Positions 17,198 through 25,054 of a stretch of DNA of 64,000 nt are shown piece by piece. Location of the stretch: contig NZ_JNYY01000001.1 of NCBI RefSeq assembly GCF_000716785.1, positions 1,216,406-1,280,405 of the forward strand, written 5' to 3'. Source of the DNA: Amycolatopsis vancoresmycina (GTDB lineage: Bacteria > Actinomycetota > Actinomycetes > Mycobacteriales > Pseudonocardiaceae). Below the pieces are notes generated by a model that had not been told where the DNA came from, searched no databases, and worked only from the letters and a program-made list of their open reading frames with translations. Each line of letters starts with the position of its first letter. Within the stretch, counting starts at the first letter, position 1. A program made the translations under genes and the position numbers.

Positions 17198-17818
17198 GTG
17201 CCCACCAGGAACACCGGCGGCAGGCGAGCCGAATACGCCGCAGCGACCCGCCAGGCCATCCACGACGCCGCCCGGGAACTGTTCGTCGCCAAGGGGTACT
17301 TCGCGACGACGGTCGACGACATCGCCACGGCCGCCCGCGTCGCCCCCGCCTCCGTGTACGCCGTCGTCGGGGGGAAGCAGGGCCTGCTCACCGCGATCAT
17401 CGAAGCCAGGACCACCGCGCCGGACGTCGACGAGACCTACGCCCGCATCTCCGCCTTCGACGACGCCGACGAGTTGCTCCGCTTCATCACCCACGCCACG
17501 CGCGTCCGGTTCGAGAACGCCCGGGACCTCATGCGCGTGATCACCGGCACCGCACCCCACGACCCGGCCGCGGCCCGGGCCCTGCGTGCCGCCCACGCCA
17601 GCCTCCGCACCGGCCTGAACCTCACCGCGCGACGCCTGGCCGAGCTGGCTGCGCTTCGCGACCGGGTCGACGCCGAATCGGCCACCGACACCCTGTGGTT
17701 CCACCTCAGCAACGCGGCGTACTTCATGCTCACCGACGACAACAACTGGTCCCTCGACAAGGCCGAAGGATGGCTGCTCGAATCCTTGCGGACGGCCCTT
17801 CTCCGCCCGGCTGACTGA
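17198..17818 (+). CDS. TetR-family transcriptional regulator
   Basis: A 206-residue TetR repressor starting at GTG 17198. The N-terminal helix-turn-helix is clear: AIHDAARELFVAKGYFATTVDDIATAARVAPASVYAVVGGKQGLL (about residues 20-65), with the family signature GY-TT-DIA-AA-V---S-Y--V--K--L. The rest is the helical ligand-binding domain (DELLRFITHATRVRFENARDL...LWFHLSNAAYFML). The only nearby partner is the divergent hydrolase, and the palindrome at 17152-17178 is the probable site of autoregulation. The inducer is unknown; it may be an ester or the product of the hydrolase. Confidence 0.9.
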   Translation: MPTRNTGGRRAEYAAATRQAIHDAARELFVAKGYFATTVDDIATAARVAPASVYAVVGGKQGLLTAIIEARTTAPDVDETYARISAFDDADELLRFITHATRVRFENARDLMRVITGTAPHDPAAARALRAAHASLRTGLNLTARRLAELAALRDRVDAESATDTLWFHLSNAAYFMLTDDNNWSLDKAEGWLLESLRTALLRPAD

Positions 17819-17886
17819 CCGCTCACGCCCGAGGTCACTCCGGCTTCGGCGGCCATTCCCTCCGGTCCGTGTAGCCTGAGCTCCGT

Positions 17887-17901
17887 GTTCACGAAGTGAA
17901 C
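17887..17901. promoter_or_regulatory. Putative IclR operator, copy 1
   Basis: The perfect palindrome gttcacgaagtgaac (6-bp arms, 3-bp spacer) lies 30 bases ahead of the IclR start. The same 15 bases recur at 20240-20254 in the promoter gap of the transporter and catabolic operon. The two-site pattern points to IclR autoregulation plus control of the island. Confidence 0.75.
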
Positions 17902-17931
17902 AGTGATTCCAGACTTCCGGCGGAGGCACCC

Positions 17932-18723
17932 GTGACCAAACCGACGCGGTCCCCGGAGGCCCGCGCGGACCAGGCGGACATCCAGGCGGTGAGCCGGGTC
18001 AGCCAGATCCTCTCGCTGTTCGACCCGGCGACCCCCGAGGTGACCGCCGGGGAGGTCGCCGAACGGCTCGGCCTCAACCGCACCACGGCGTACCGCTACT
18101 GCACCTCGCTCGTCGCGGCCGGCCTGCTGGAACGCAACGCCGACGGCGGTTACCTGCCCGGCGGGCTGCTGCTGCAGCTCGGCGCGTTCGCGATCGGGCA
18201 CCGCCGGGTCGTCAACCTCGCGCCGCGGCACATGCAGGCGCTCTCGCGCGCCACGCAGACCAGCGTCGTGCTCAGCCTCTGGGGGCTCACCGGCCCGGTC
18301 GTCTCGCGGGTCGAGGAGAACGCCTCGACCATCGTCATCGTGTCGGTGCGGGTCGGCAGCCACCTGCCGCTGGACACCGCGCAGAGCAAGGTCTTCCTCG
18401 CCTACCACGCCGACCAGCTGTCGATGGAACGCCTGATCGGCACCCTGTCCGGCCCGGCGCGCGACGAGCTGCGCGCCGACGTCGAACGCGTGCGCGCGGC
18501 CGGCCACTGCTCCGCGATGAGTACGCCCGGCATCGTCGCGGTGGCCGCGCCGGTCTTCGACGAGTACGGCATCTGCGCCACGATCGCCATCGTGGGCCCG
18601 GACAACACCCTGTCGATGGGCGACGACACGCCGGAGCTGCGGGTCGTGGTCGACACCGCGCGCGAGCTCACCCACGAGCTGGGCGGCCACTACCGTCCCG
18701 ACGACATCCAGCGGGCGGGGTAG
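17932..18723 (+). CDS. IclR-family transcriptional regulator
   Basis: A 263-residue IclR regulator. I place the start at GTG 17932, five bases after CGGAGG. An earlier in-frame GTG at 17896 lies inside the operator palindrome and lacks a ribosome site. The N-terminal winged helix-turn-helix reads VSRVSQILSLFDPATPEVTAGEVAERLGLNRTTAYRYCTSLVAAGLLER. The C-terminal effector domain has the usual HMQALSRATQTSVVLSLW, a GSHLPLDTAQSKVFLAY segment, and AVAAPVFDEYGICATIAIVGP. IclR proteins usually sense catabolic intermediates. The next genes downstream (transporter, aldolase, BKACE enzyme, SDR) and the shared palindrome make it the likely regulator of that island. Confidence 0.9.
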   Translation: MTKPTRSPEARADQADIQAVSRVSQILSLFDPATPEVTAGEVAERLGLNRTTAYRYCTSLVAAGLLERNADGGYLPGGLLLQLGAFAIGHRRVVNLAPRHMQALSRATQTSVVLSLWGLTGPVVSRVEENASTIVIVSVRVGSHLPLDTAQSKVFLAYHADQLSMERLIGTLSGPARDELRADVERVRAAGHCSAMSTPGIVAVAAPVFDEYGICATIAIVGPDNTLSMGDDTPELRVVVDTARELTHELGGHYRPDDIQRAG

Positions 18724-18734
18724 GGTCCGAACGT

Positions 18735-18783
18735 CGCGAATGACTCATTCGGGACGTCCGAGGTCCCGAATGAGTCATTCGCG
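18735..18783. terminator. Perfect 21-bp-arm hairpin, shared repeat copy 1
   Basis: The left arm 18735-18755 and right arm 18763-18783 are perfect reverse complements around a 7-base loop. The core is aatgactcattcgggac. It sits between the convergent IclR and transporter genes, as a two-way terminator would. Nearly the same hairpin recurs at 22935-22987. Confidence 0.75.
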
Positions 18784-18849
18784 GCACCCGGCGCCGGGGC
18801 CCGCCTGCGCGAGCCCCGGCCGGCTGCGTCCATTCAGGACAGGGCGCGT

Positions 18850-20211
18850 TCAGGACAGGGCGGGGATCGTGCTGTCGTCGGACATGTCGACGTCCTTGGT
18901 CTCCGGGCCGAGGAAACCGCCGAGGCTGATCAGCAGGCCGGCCAGCACGATCAGCACGCCCGGGGCCAGGTGCGCGGGCATGATCCCGTCGAACCGCTGC
19001 AGGTAGAACTGGTAGAACGCCGGGGCGATCAGCGCGAGGCTGTAGCCGACGCCGTAGCCGGTCGAGCGGATGCTCGCCGGGAACCGCTCGGTCAGGTACG
19101 CCGCGATCGGGCCGAACGTGCCGACCGTGAACACCCCGATGAGCACGCCGAAACCGAGCGCCGCGCCGAAGCCGCCGTTCGAGGCCATCAGCAGCGTGTA
19201 GGACCCCGCGCCGAGCACGACCATCGACAGGCCGTAGCCGATGTAGAACCGCCGGCGGCCGATGCGCTGGGACAGCACCCCGAACACCGGGTAGGACAGC
19301 GCGGCGGCCGCGTTGATGACGAGCATGGTCGCGGTGACCTCCTTGCTCGACAGGTCCAGGTGGGCCTTCAGCTGCGCGGGCGTCACGGCGGCTTCCATGT
19401 TGGTCGCGAGCCACGTGCCGGTCATCAGGACGAACACCTGGCCCAGCGCCCGCGGGTACTTCTTCAGCAGCCGGAGGAACGGCAGCTTGTGCTTCTCGCC
19501 GGTCAGCCGGGCCGGCGGCTCGTGGACCTGCTTGCGGTAGTAGCGGAACAGCACGGCCGCCAGCGCCGCCCCGACGAAGAACGGGATCCGCCAGCCCCAC
19601 TGGACGTACGCGCTGTGCAGGCCGGCGGACGGCAGCAGCTGCAGCATCAGCAGCGTGATCGCGGCGATCACCGCGTACGCGGCGGGCGAGGTCGACGTGA
19701 TGATCGAGGCGTAGAGGCCGCGCTTGTGCTTCGGGCTCCACTCCATCGCCAGCGGAACCGCCGTCGTGTACTCCCCGCCGAGGAAGATCCCGTCCACGAA
19801 CCGCAGGGCGATGAGGATGCCGACCGACCACATCCCGATCGTCTCGTGTCCGGGCAGGCACGCGGTCAGCAGCGTGATGAGGCCGAACCCGCCGACCGCG
19901 ACCAGCGTCGTCCGCTTGCGCCCGACCGTGTCGGCGAAGTGGCCGAAGACGATCGCGCCGAGCGGGCGGCCGATCAGCGTCGACGCGAACACCAGGGACG
20001 CCAGCAGCGCGGTCGTGCTCGCGCTCAGGTTGGCCGCCTGGAAGTACGCCGCGGCCGGGGCCAGCACGACGATCGGCAGGTAGATGTCGAACTGGTCGAC
20101 GAAGTAGGCGAGCGTCCCGCCGCGGATCGCGGCGCGCACCTTGGCCGCGTCCGGGCCGTGCGGGGTACCGGGTCGGGCGGCCGTCCCTGCGGCGCTGGGC
20201 GGTGTGGACAT
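18850..20211 (-). CDS. MFS transporter, metabolite:H+ symporter type
   Basis: A 453-residue MFS permease with about 12 membrane spans, starting at ATG 20211 behind GGAGGA. Features of the metabolite:H+ symporter (MHS) branch include GRPLGAIVFGHFADTVGRKRTT (loop 2-3 motif), RFVDGIFLGGEYTTAVPLAMEW in helix 5, QWGWRIPFFVGAALA, and a long cytoplasmic loop with RLLKKYPRALGQVFV. Relatives take up organic acids such as shikimate, citrate, ketoglutarate and aromatic acids. It is divergent from the catabolic operon, with the IclR palindrome at 20240-20254 about 30 bases ahead of its start. It probably imports the substrate for that operon; the substrate is unknown. Confidence 0.9.
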   Translation of the reverse strand: MSTPPSAAGTAARPGTPHGPDAAKVRAAIRGGTLAYFVDQFDIYLPIVVLAPAAAYFQAANLSASTTALLASLVFASTLIGRPLGAIVFGHFADTVGRKRTTLVAVGGFGLITLLTACLPGHETIGMWSVGILIALRFVDGIFLGGEYTTAVPLAMEWSPKHKRGLYASIITSTSPAAYAVIAAITLLMLQLLPSAGLHSAYVQWGWRIPFFVGAALAAVLFRYYRKQVHEPPARLTGEKHKLPFLRLLKKYPRALGQVFVLMTGTWLATNMEAAVTPAQLKAHLDLSSKEVTATMLVINAAAALSYPVFGVLSQRIGRRRFYIGYGLSMVVLGAGSYTLLMASNGGFGAALGFGVLIGVFTVGTFGPIAAYLTERFPASIRSTGYGVGYSLALIAPAFYQFYLQRFDGIMPAHLAPGVLIVLAGLLISLGGFLGPETKDVDMSDDSTIPALS

Positions 20212-20239
20212 CGTCGTCCTCCGTTGCTCCGAACTGAAT

Positions 20240-20254
20240 GTTCACGAAGTGAAC
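20240..20254. promoter_or_regulatory. Putative IclR operator, copy 2
   Basis: An exact copy of the 15-bp palindrome at 17887-17901, placed in the divergent gap between the transporter (start 20211) and the DUF6282 gene (start 20361). A lone half site gtgaac at 20323-20328 lies closer to the catabolic operon, next to a TATAGT at 20319-20324 that could be a -10 element. Confidence 0.75.
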
Positions 20255-20360
20255 GTCAGACACTCTAAATATGCGCCCGTCGAGACACAAGAGCGGTCGC
20301 AGGGTTGACAGTCGGTCTTATAGTGAACTTTGACTTCATAATGCGAACGGAAGGCCGCCC

Positions 20361-21251
20361 ATGAGCCCGCGCCCCGCCATCGCCGCCGTCCTGGACGGCC
20401 TGGCCGACATGCACGTCCACTCCGGCCCCAGCCCGTTCCCCCGGCGGTTCGACCACGTCGAAGCCGCGCGGGACGGGGCCCGGATCGGGATGCGCGCCAT
20501 GGTCGCCAAGTCCCACCACCACAACACCCAGATGGACGTCCTCGCGATGACGGACCGGCTCGCCGAGGTCGAGGCGCAGGTCTTCGGCGGCATCGCGCTC
20601 AACAGCACGGTCGGCGGGCTCAACGTCCACGCCGTGCGCATGACCCTGCGCATGGGCGGCAAGGTCGTCTGGTTCCCGACCATCTCCTCCGGACGGCACC
20701 TCGACTGCCACCCCGAGGACGGCGCCTTCCCGACCACCACCGTCCCGCTGACGCTCGAGCGCATCGACATCGTCGACGGCGAAGGCGCCCTCAAGCCCGA
20801 AGCGATCGAGATCCTCGACGAGATCAAAGAGCAGCAGGCCGTCCTCAACGGCGGGCACATGTACCCCGAGTACATCAAGACGCTGTTCCAGGAGGCCCAC
20901 GAGCGCGGCCTGAAGCGGATGGTCGTCAGCCACCCGGACTTCGTCATCGGCGCCGATCCGGCCCTGTGCCGCGAGCTGATCGAGCTCGGCGCGTTCATCG
21001 AGCACGAGGTCGGCATGTACGACCCCGAAGGCACCCAGAAATGGGATCCGAAGCAGCTGCTGACCTGGATCGAAACGCTCGGCCCCGAGCACACCGTGCT
21101 GGCCTCGGACTTCGGCCAGCAGGCCAACCCCAAGCCGGTGGACGCCTGGCTGCGCGTCGGCGAGGCGCTGCTCGACCTCGGGCTGCCGGAGAAGGACCTG
21201 CGGCGGATGGTCCGGGACAACCCGGCGTACCTGCTGAACCTCGACGCCTGA
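20361..21251 (+). CDS. DUF6282 family protein (amidohydrolase-fold)
   Basis: A 296-residue protein starting at ATG 20361 after CGGAAGG. The N-terminal DMHVHSGPSPFPRR carries the HxH metal motif of amidohydrolase/PHP-like TIM barrels. SHHHN follows, then H in VVSHPDFVIGADPALCRELIELGAFIEHEVGMYDP, and a late acid in TVLASDFGQQANP. This matches the DUF6282 pattern, a probable metal-dependent hydrolase of unknown substrate. As first gene of a five-gene rightward set it may open a ring or hydrolyse an amide or lactone in the pathway; that is inference. The next gene starts 12 bases after its stop. Confidence 0.85.
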   Translation: MSPRPAIAAVLDGLADMHVHSGPSPFPRRFDHVEAARDGARIGMRAMVAKSHHHNTQMDVLAMTDRLAEVEAQVFGGIALNSTVGGLNVHAVRMTLRMGGKVVWFPTISSGRHLDCHPEDGAFPTTTVPLTLERIDIVDGEGALKPEAIEILDEIKEQQAVLNGGHMYPEYIKTLFQEAHERGLKRMVVSHPDFVIGADPALCRELIELGAFIEHEVGMYDPEGTQKWDPKQLLTWIETLGPEHTVLASDFGQQANPKPVDAWLRVGEALLDLGLPEKDLRRMVRDNPAYLLNLDA

Positions 21252-21263
21252 AAGGACGCGACC

Positions 21264-22127
21264 GTGTACGAAAAGGACGATCCTCGCTCCGGCCTGGCCA
21301 CCGCGGCCCGCCCCGACAGCGGCGCCGCGATCGCGCCCGCGCAGTACCTCGACCTGTGGGAGACCCCGGTCGTGCGCGCCCAGAACGTCATCCTCGTCCA
21401 CACCGACGCCCGCGACGGCGACGACCTCGACAACGGCACCCTGGACGGCGAGCTGGCGATCGTCGTCACGGACGCCTCCCCCGCCTTCACCGTGCTGACC
21501 GGCGAGGGCACCACCCGGATCACCGAACCCGGGCTCGTCGTGGTCCCCCCGGGCGCGTCGCGGATCAGCGTCCACGGCGACGGCCCGCTGGTCCGGCTGG
21601 TCGAGGCGACCGAACCGGCGTGGCGAGAGCGCGTCGCCAACGCCGACGCGTACGCCGAGGACCACCCGCGCGTCAGGCTGCTGGAACGCTGGCCGGAACC
21701 CGCGGAACCGCGTGTCCGCTGCTACCCGTTGTCCGAGGTGCCGGACGATCCGAAGCGGTTCGGGCGGATCTTCCGGACGCGGTCGTTCATGGTGAACTTC
21801 CTGCCGCCGCAGGAGGGGCCGCGTGACCCGCACCGGCTTTCCCCGCACCACCACGACGACTTCGAGCAGCTTTCCCTGGCGGTGCAAGGGGAATACGTGC
21901 ACCACATCCGCACGCCGTGGCTACCGGACCGCACCGCCTGGCGCGAGGACGAGCACGTGCGGATCGGGAGCCCGTCGGTGACGATCATCCCGCCGCCGAC
22001 CGTGCACACGTCCGAAGCGAGCAGCCCGGGCGTGAACCAGCTGATCGACATCTTCAGCCCGCCGCGCCTGGACTTCTCGGAGAAACCCGGCTGGGTCCTG
22101 AACGCCGACGACTACCCGATGCCGTGA
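21264..22127 (+). CDS. Cupin domain protein
   Basis: A 287-residue two-part cupin-like protein starting at GTG 21264 behind AAAGGA. The N-terminal half contains a degenerate barrel (AIVVTDASPAFTVLTGEGTTRITEPGLVVVPPGASRISVHG). The C-terminal half has the metal-binding cupin motif HRLSPHHHDDFEQLSLAVQGEYVHHI followed by VTIIPPPTVHTSE. The histidine cluster supports metal binding there. It may be a dioxygenase, isomerase or lyase. Its stop overlaps the start of the aldolase gene (GTGA at 22124-22127), so the two are translationally coupled and belong to one pathway. Confidence 0.8.
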   Translation: MYEKDDPRSGLATAARPDSGAAIAPAQYLDLWETPVVRAQNVILVHTDARDGDDLDNGTLDGELAIVVTDASPAFTVLTGEGTTRITEPGLVVVPPGASRISVHGDGPLVRLVEATEPAWRERVANADAYAEDHPRVRLLERWPEPAEPRVRCYPLSEVPDDPKRFGRIFRTRSFMVNFLPPQEGPRDPHRLSPHHHDDFEQLSLAVQGEYVHHIRTPWLPDRTAWREDEHVRIGSPSVTIIPPPTVHTSEASSPGVNQLIDIFSPPRLDFSEKPGWVLNADDYPMP

Positions 22128-22894
22128 GCGGGCGGACCGGGGGCGGGCTGTTCACCCGCTCGCACACCCCCGTGGGCACGTGGCTGAAGATCGCCTCGAC
22201 CGAGCCGGCCGAGATCATGGCGTTCGCCGGATTCGACTTCGTGGTCGTCGACCTGGAGCACGCTCCCCTCGACCTGGTGACCGCCTACCGGCTGATCACC
22301 ACGGCCGCGGCGCTGGGCGTGACGCCGATCGTCCGGGTGCCGGACAAGACGCCGTCGACGATCCAGAAGGTCCTCGACGCCGGGGCGATGGGCATCCTCG
22401 TGCCCCATGTGGACACGGTCGAGGAGGCGGCGGCGGTCGGGCGGGCGTGCCGGTTCCCGCCCCACGGCGTCCGCGGCGCCGGCGGCACCAGCCGGGCCGG
22501 GGCGTGGGGGCTGCGGCCGAACGCCGAGTACCGGGCGGCGGGCAACGACGACGTGCTGTGCATCCCGCAGCTGGAAAGCGTCGAGGCGGTCAAGGCCGCG
22601 CCGGAGATGCTCGCACTCGACACGGTGGACGCGGTGTTCGTCGGCGCGGCCGACCTGTCGATGTCGATGGGCTCGACGCCCGCGTCGCCGGACGTGCTCG
22701 ACCTCATCGCCTCGGCGATCGCGGCCGCGCACGCCGCCGGGAAGCGCTGCGGGCTGGCGTTCGGCGGGGTGCCGGAGAAGGCCGCGCAGGCGGTGCGCGA
22801 CGGCTGCGGCTTCGTCCTGCTCAGCAACGACACGACGATGCTGGCCGAGGCCGCCCGCGGCCTGGTCCGGGCGTTCCGGGACGCGACCGCATGA
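22124..22894 (+). CDS. HpcH/HpaI aldolase family protein
   Basis: A 256-residue class II pyruvate aldolase of the HpcH/HpaI (citrate-lyase-like) superfamily, starting at GTG 22124 in a 4-base overlap with the cupin gene. Family features: VGTWLKIASTEPAEIMAFAGFDFVVVDLEHAP (acid for metal), GAMGILVPHVDTVEEA, GVRGAGG, a glutamine-glutamate metal pair in IPQLESVEAV, and VDAVFVGAADLSMSMG with the acid. Such enzymes cleave hydroxy-keto acids to pyruvate (or oxaloacetate-type products) plus an aldehyde. That suggests the island ends in a retro-aldol step feeding central metabolism. Confidence 0.9.
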   Translation: MSGRTGGGLFTRSHTPVGTWLKIASTEPAEIMAFAGFDFVVVDLEHAPLDLVTAYRLITTAAALGVTPIVRVPDKTPSTIQKVLDAGAMGILVPHVDTVEEAAAVGRACRFPPHGVRGAGGTSRAGAWGLRPNAEYRAAGNDDVLCIPQLESVEAVKAAPEMLALDTVDAVFVGAADLSMSMGSTPASPDVLDLIASAIAAAHAAGKRCGLAFGGVPEKAAQAVRDGCGFVLLSNDTTMLAEAARGLVRAFRDATA

Positions 22895-22934
22895 CGCACT
22901 CCCTGCGGCCGATCCCCGCTCGGCTCGGCCAAGG

Positions 22935-22987
22935 GTCGCGAATGACTCATTCGGGACGCCGGAAGTCCCCAATGAGTCATTCGCGAC
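22935..22987 (+). repeat. 23-bp-arm hairpin, shared repeat copy 2
   Basis: The left arm (22935-22957) and right arm (22965-22987) pair with one mismatch around a 7-base loop. The sequence is nearly the same as the hairpin at 18735-18783 (core aatgactcattcgggac). It lies within the operon, between the aldolase stop and the BKACE start at 23012, so it could attenuate transcription or mark an inserted repeat. Confidence 0.75.
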
Positions 22988-23011
22988 GTACGCCCACCGG
23001 AAGGAGAACTG

Positions 23012-23932
23012 ATGCGCACGGCCGAACAGGTCATCATCACCACCGCGATCACGGGCTCGGTGAACGTCCCGTCGCAAAGCCCGTACCTGCCGCTGTCCGC
23101 CGACGAGGTGGCCGACGCGGCCTTGGCGGCCGTCGAAGCCGGGTCGGCCGTCGTGCACCTGCACGCCCGGGAGCCGGACGGGCGGCCCACGCCCGATCCC
23201 GGCGTGTTCGAGAAGATCGCCGGGCGGATCACCGCCGAGACCGACGCCGTCATCAACATCACCACCGGCGGCGCGTCCTCGATGACGATGGACGAACGGC
23301 TCGCGGCCGCCTACCGGCTGCGGCCCGAGCTCGCGTCGATGAACATGGGGTCGATGAACTTCGTCTACTCCGGCATCGCCGAGAAGGTGAAAGAGTGGAA
23401 GCACGACTGGGAAAAGCCGTACGTGCTCAACACCTACTCGAAGCCGTTCGTGAACACGTTCGACAAGATCGAGCACACGCTGCGGACGCTCGGTGAGTCC
23501 GGGACCCGGTTCGAGTACGAGTGCTACGACATCGGGCACCTGTACTCGCTGGCGTACTTCGCCGAGCTCGGCCTGGCGAAACCGCCGTTGCTGATCCAGG
23601 GCGTGTTCGGCGTCCTCGGCGGCATCGGCGCCGACCACGCGAACCTCGAGCACATGGTGCGGATCGCGGACAAGCTCTTCGGCGACGACTACGTGTTTTC
23701 GGCGTTCGCCGCCGGCCGCGACCAGATGAGCTTCGGCACGCACAGCGCATGGCTAGGCGGGCACGTGCGGGTCGGCCTGGAGGACAGCCTGTGGATCGGC
23801 AGGGGGAAGCTCGCGGAGAGCAACGCCCAGCAGGTCCGCAAGATCCGGGCGGTGGTGGAAGATCTCGGGAAACCCATCGCCACACCCGCCGACGCGCGCG
23901 CGATGCTGGCACTTCGTGGAGGGAACGCATGA
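23012..23932 (+). CDS. 3-keto-5-aminohexanoate cleavage-type enzyme (BKACE)
   Basis: A 306-residue BKACE (formerly DUF849) enzyme starting at ATG 23012 behind AAGGAG. Family marks: IITTAITGSVNVPSQSPYLPLSADEVADAALAA, VVHLHARE (histidines that bind zinc), INITTGGASSMTMDERL, the long FEYECYDIGHLYSLAYFAELGLAKPPLLIQGVFGVLGGIG, and HVRVGLEDSLW near the end. BKACE enzymes condense a beta-keto acid with acetyl-CoA to give acetoacetate and an acyl-CoA. Here it would consume a beta-keto acid made in the island, perhaps by the SDR whose start overlaps its stop (ATGA). The specific keto acid is not readable. Confidence 0.9.
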   Translation: MRTAEQVIITTAITGSVNVPSQSPYLPLSADEVADAALAAVEAGSAVVHLHAREPDGRPTPDPGVFEKIAGRITAETDAVINITTGGASSMTMDERLAAAYRLRPELASMNMGSMNFVYSGIAEKVKEWKHDWEKPYVLNTYSKPFVNTFDKIEHTLRTLGESGTRFEYECYDIGHLYSLAYFAELGLAKPPLLIQGVFGVLGGIGADHANLEHMVRIADKLFGDDYVFSAFAAGRDQMSFGTHSAWLGGHVRVGLEDSLWIGRGKLAESNAQQVRKIRAVVEDLGKPIATPADARAMLALRGGNA

Positions 23933-24675
23933 GCTTGCTGACGGGGAAGGTCGTCCTGGTCGTCGGGGCCAGCTCGGGCATCGGCGCGGACGCGGCGCGG
24001 GTGTTCGCTTCGGACGGCGCTTCGGTGATGCTGGTGGCCCGGCACGAAGAGCCGCTGGCCAAACTGGCTGCCGAGCTTTCGGACTACGACGTCGCGTACA
24101 CGACGGGCGACGTCTCTTCAGCGTCCGATGTGGACGGTTTCGTGTCGGCGACGGTCTCACGCTTCGGCCGCCTGGACGGGGCGTTCAACAACGCGGCGAT
24201 GGGCGGCGGCGGGCGGCTCGACCGGGTGTCCGAAGCGGACTTCGACCGGATCATGGCGGTGAACGTGAAAGGCACCTGGCTGTGCCTGCGTGCCGAGGTC
24301 GCGGCGATGGAGGGCCGGGGCTCCGGGTCGATCGTGAACGTGAGCAGCATCGGCGGCCTGCGGGGCAGCCCGGGCATGGGCGCCTACCAGGCGACGAAGC
24401 ACGCGGTGATCGGCCTGACCCGCACGGCCGCCCACGACTTCGGACCACTGGGCATCCGGGTAAACGCGCTCGCCCCGGGCCCGACGGAGACCCCGATGCT
24501 GGCCGAGCTGCGCCGCACGATCCCGGGCGGCGTGGAAGCCCGCATCGCGGCGACACCGTTGCGCAAGGCGGGCACGGGCACGGAAGTCGGCTCGGCGGCG
24601 GCGTTCCTGCTGAGCGACCGGGCCGGCCACCTCAGCGGAGTAGTCCTTCCGGTGGACGGCGGCTTCACGGCCTGA
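23929..24675 (+). CDS. SDR-family oxidoreductase
   Basis: A 248-residue classical short-chain dehydrogenase with ATG 23929 overlapping the BKACE stop by four bases. NAD(P) motif GASSGIG at about 14-20, the NNAAMGG structural motif, the catalytic serine in VNVSSIGGLRG, the catalytic YQATK pair, and NALAPGPTETPM after strand 6 are all in place. The C-terminus VLPVDGGFTA is typical. It would oxidise an alcohol to the keto compound used by the BKACE enzyme, or reduce it; the direction is inferred from context. It is the last gene of the island, followed by a hairpin. Confidence 0.9.
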   Translation: MSLLTGKVVLVVGASSGIGADAARVFASDGASVMLVARHEEPLAKLAAELSDYDVAYTTGDVSSASDVDGFVSATVSRFGRLDGAFNNAAMGGGGRLDRVSEADFDRIMAVNVKGTWLCLRAEVAAMEGRGSGSIVNVSSIGGLRGSPGMGAYQATKHAVIGLTRTAAHDFGPLGIRVNALAPGPTETPMLAELRRTIPGGVEARIAATPLRKAGTGTEVGSAAAFLLSDRAGHLSGVVLPVDGGFTA

Positions 24676-24690
24676 CCGGTTCGCAGCGGA

Positions 24691-24718
24691 CAGCCGTTCG
24701 CCGGTGGGCGAACGGCTG
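24691..24718 (+). terminator. 12-bp-stem hairpin after the catabolic operon
   Basis: cagccgttcgcc (24691-24702) and ggcgaacggctg (24707-24718) pair perfectly around a GGTG loop, 15 bases after the SDR stop. Confidence 0.75.
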
Positions 24719-24805
24719 CCGCGCGCATCGGCGGTGCTCCTGCCGGCCGGGGACGGCCACGTGCGGGACGAGCCGCCCCCAAACCGGCTGGTTGATCGCG
24801 ACGGG

Positions 24806-24988
24806 TCAAAGGCCGTACTCGATGGCTGTCGCGGCTTGCGGAACGGACGCGTGGTGACCGGTGCCCTGGATCCCGTCCGGGCTGGGCACGGTCGCGACGG
24901 CGGTGGCCAGGACCACTGCGGCCGAGAGGCTGATCAGCCGTGACGGCCGCCAGCCGTGCCGAAGTGTGGCCAGTGCTGCTTTACGCAC
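24806..24988 (-). CDS. Small secreted or membrane-bound peptide
   Basis: A 60-residue frame starting at GTG 24988 behind an excellent AAGGAGGA eight bases upstream. The N-terminus MRKAALATLRHGWRPSRLISL is basic and is followed by a hydrophobic span (SAAVVLATAVATVPS), so it looks like a signal peptide with a short mature part GIQGTGHHASVPQAATAIEYGL. It lies 66 bases downstream of the HAF-repeat gene on the same strand and might be co-transcribed. I recognise no family. The strong ribosome site is the main support. Confidence 0.5.
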   Translation of the reverse strand: MRKAALATLRHGWRPSRLISLSAAVVLATAVATVPSPDGIQGTGHHASVPQAATAIEYGL

Positions 24989-25054
24989 AGGACAGTCCTC
25001 CTTTTCGAGGGTGGTAGCGGGATGGAGCTCCTGACTGATGGCCGCCCCGGCTGG

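Noticed and set aside
18970..20268. Forward open frame across the MFS gene
   Set aside because: An antisense frame with low-complexity residues; the leftward MFS protein has all family motifs.
20305..20342. TTGACA at 20305-20310 as the -35 of the catabolic promoter
   Set aside because: No matching -10 lies 16-18 bases downstream; TATAGT at 20319 is too near and CATAAT at 20337 too far.
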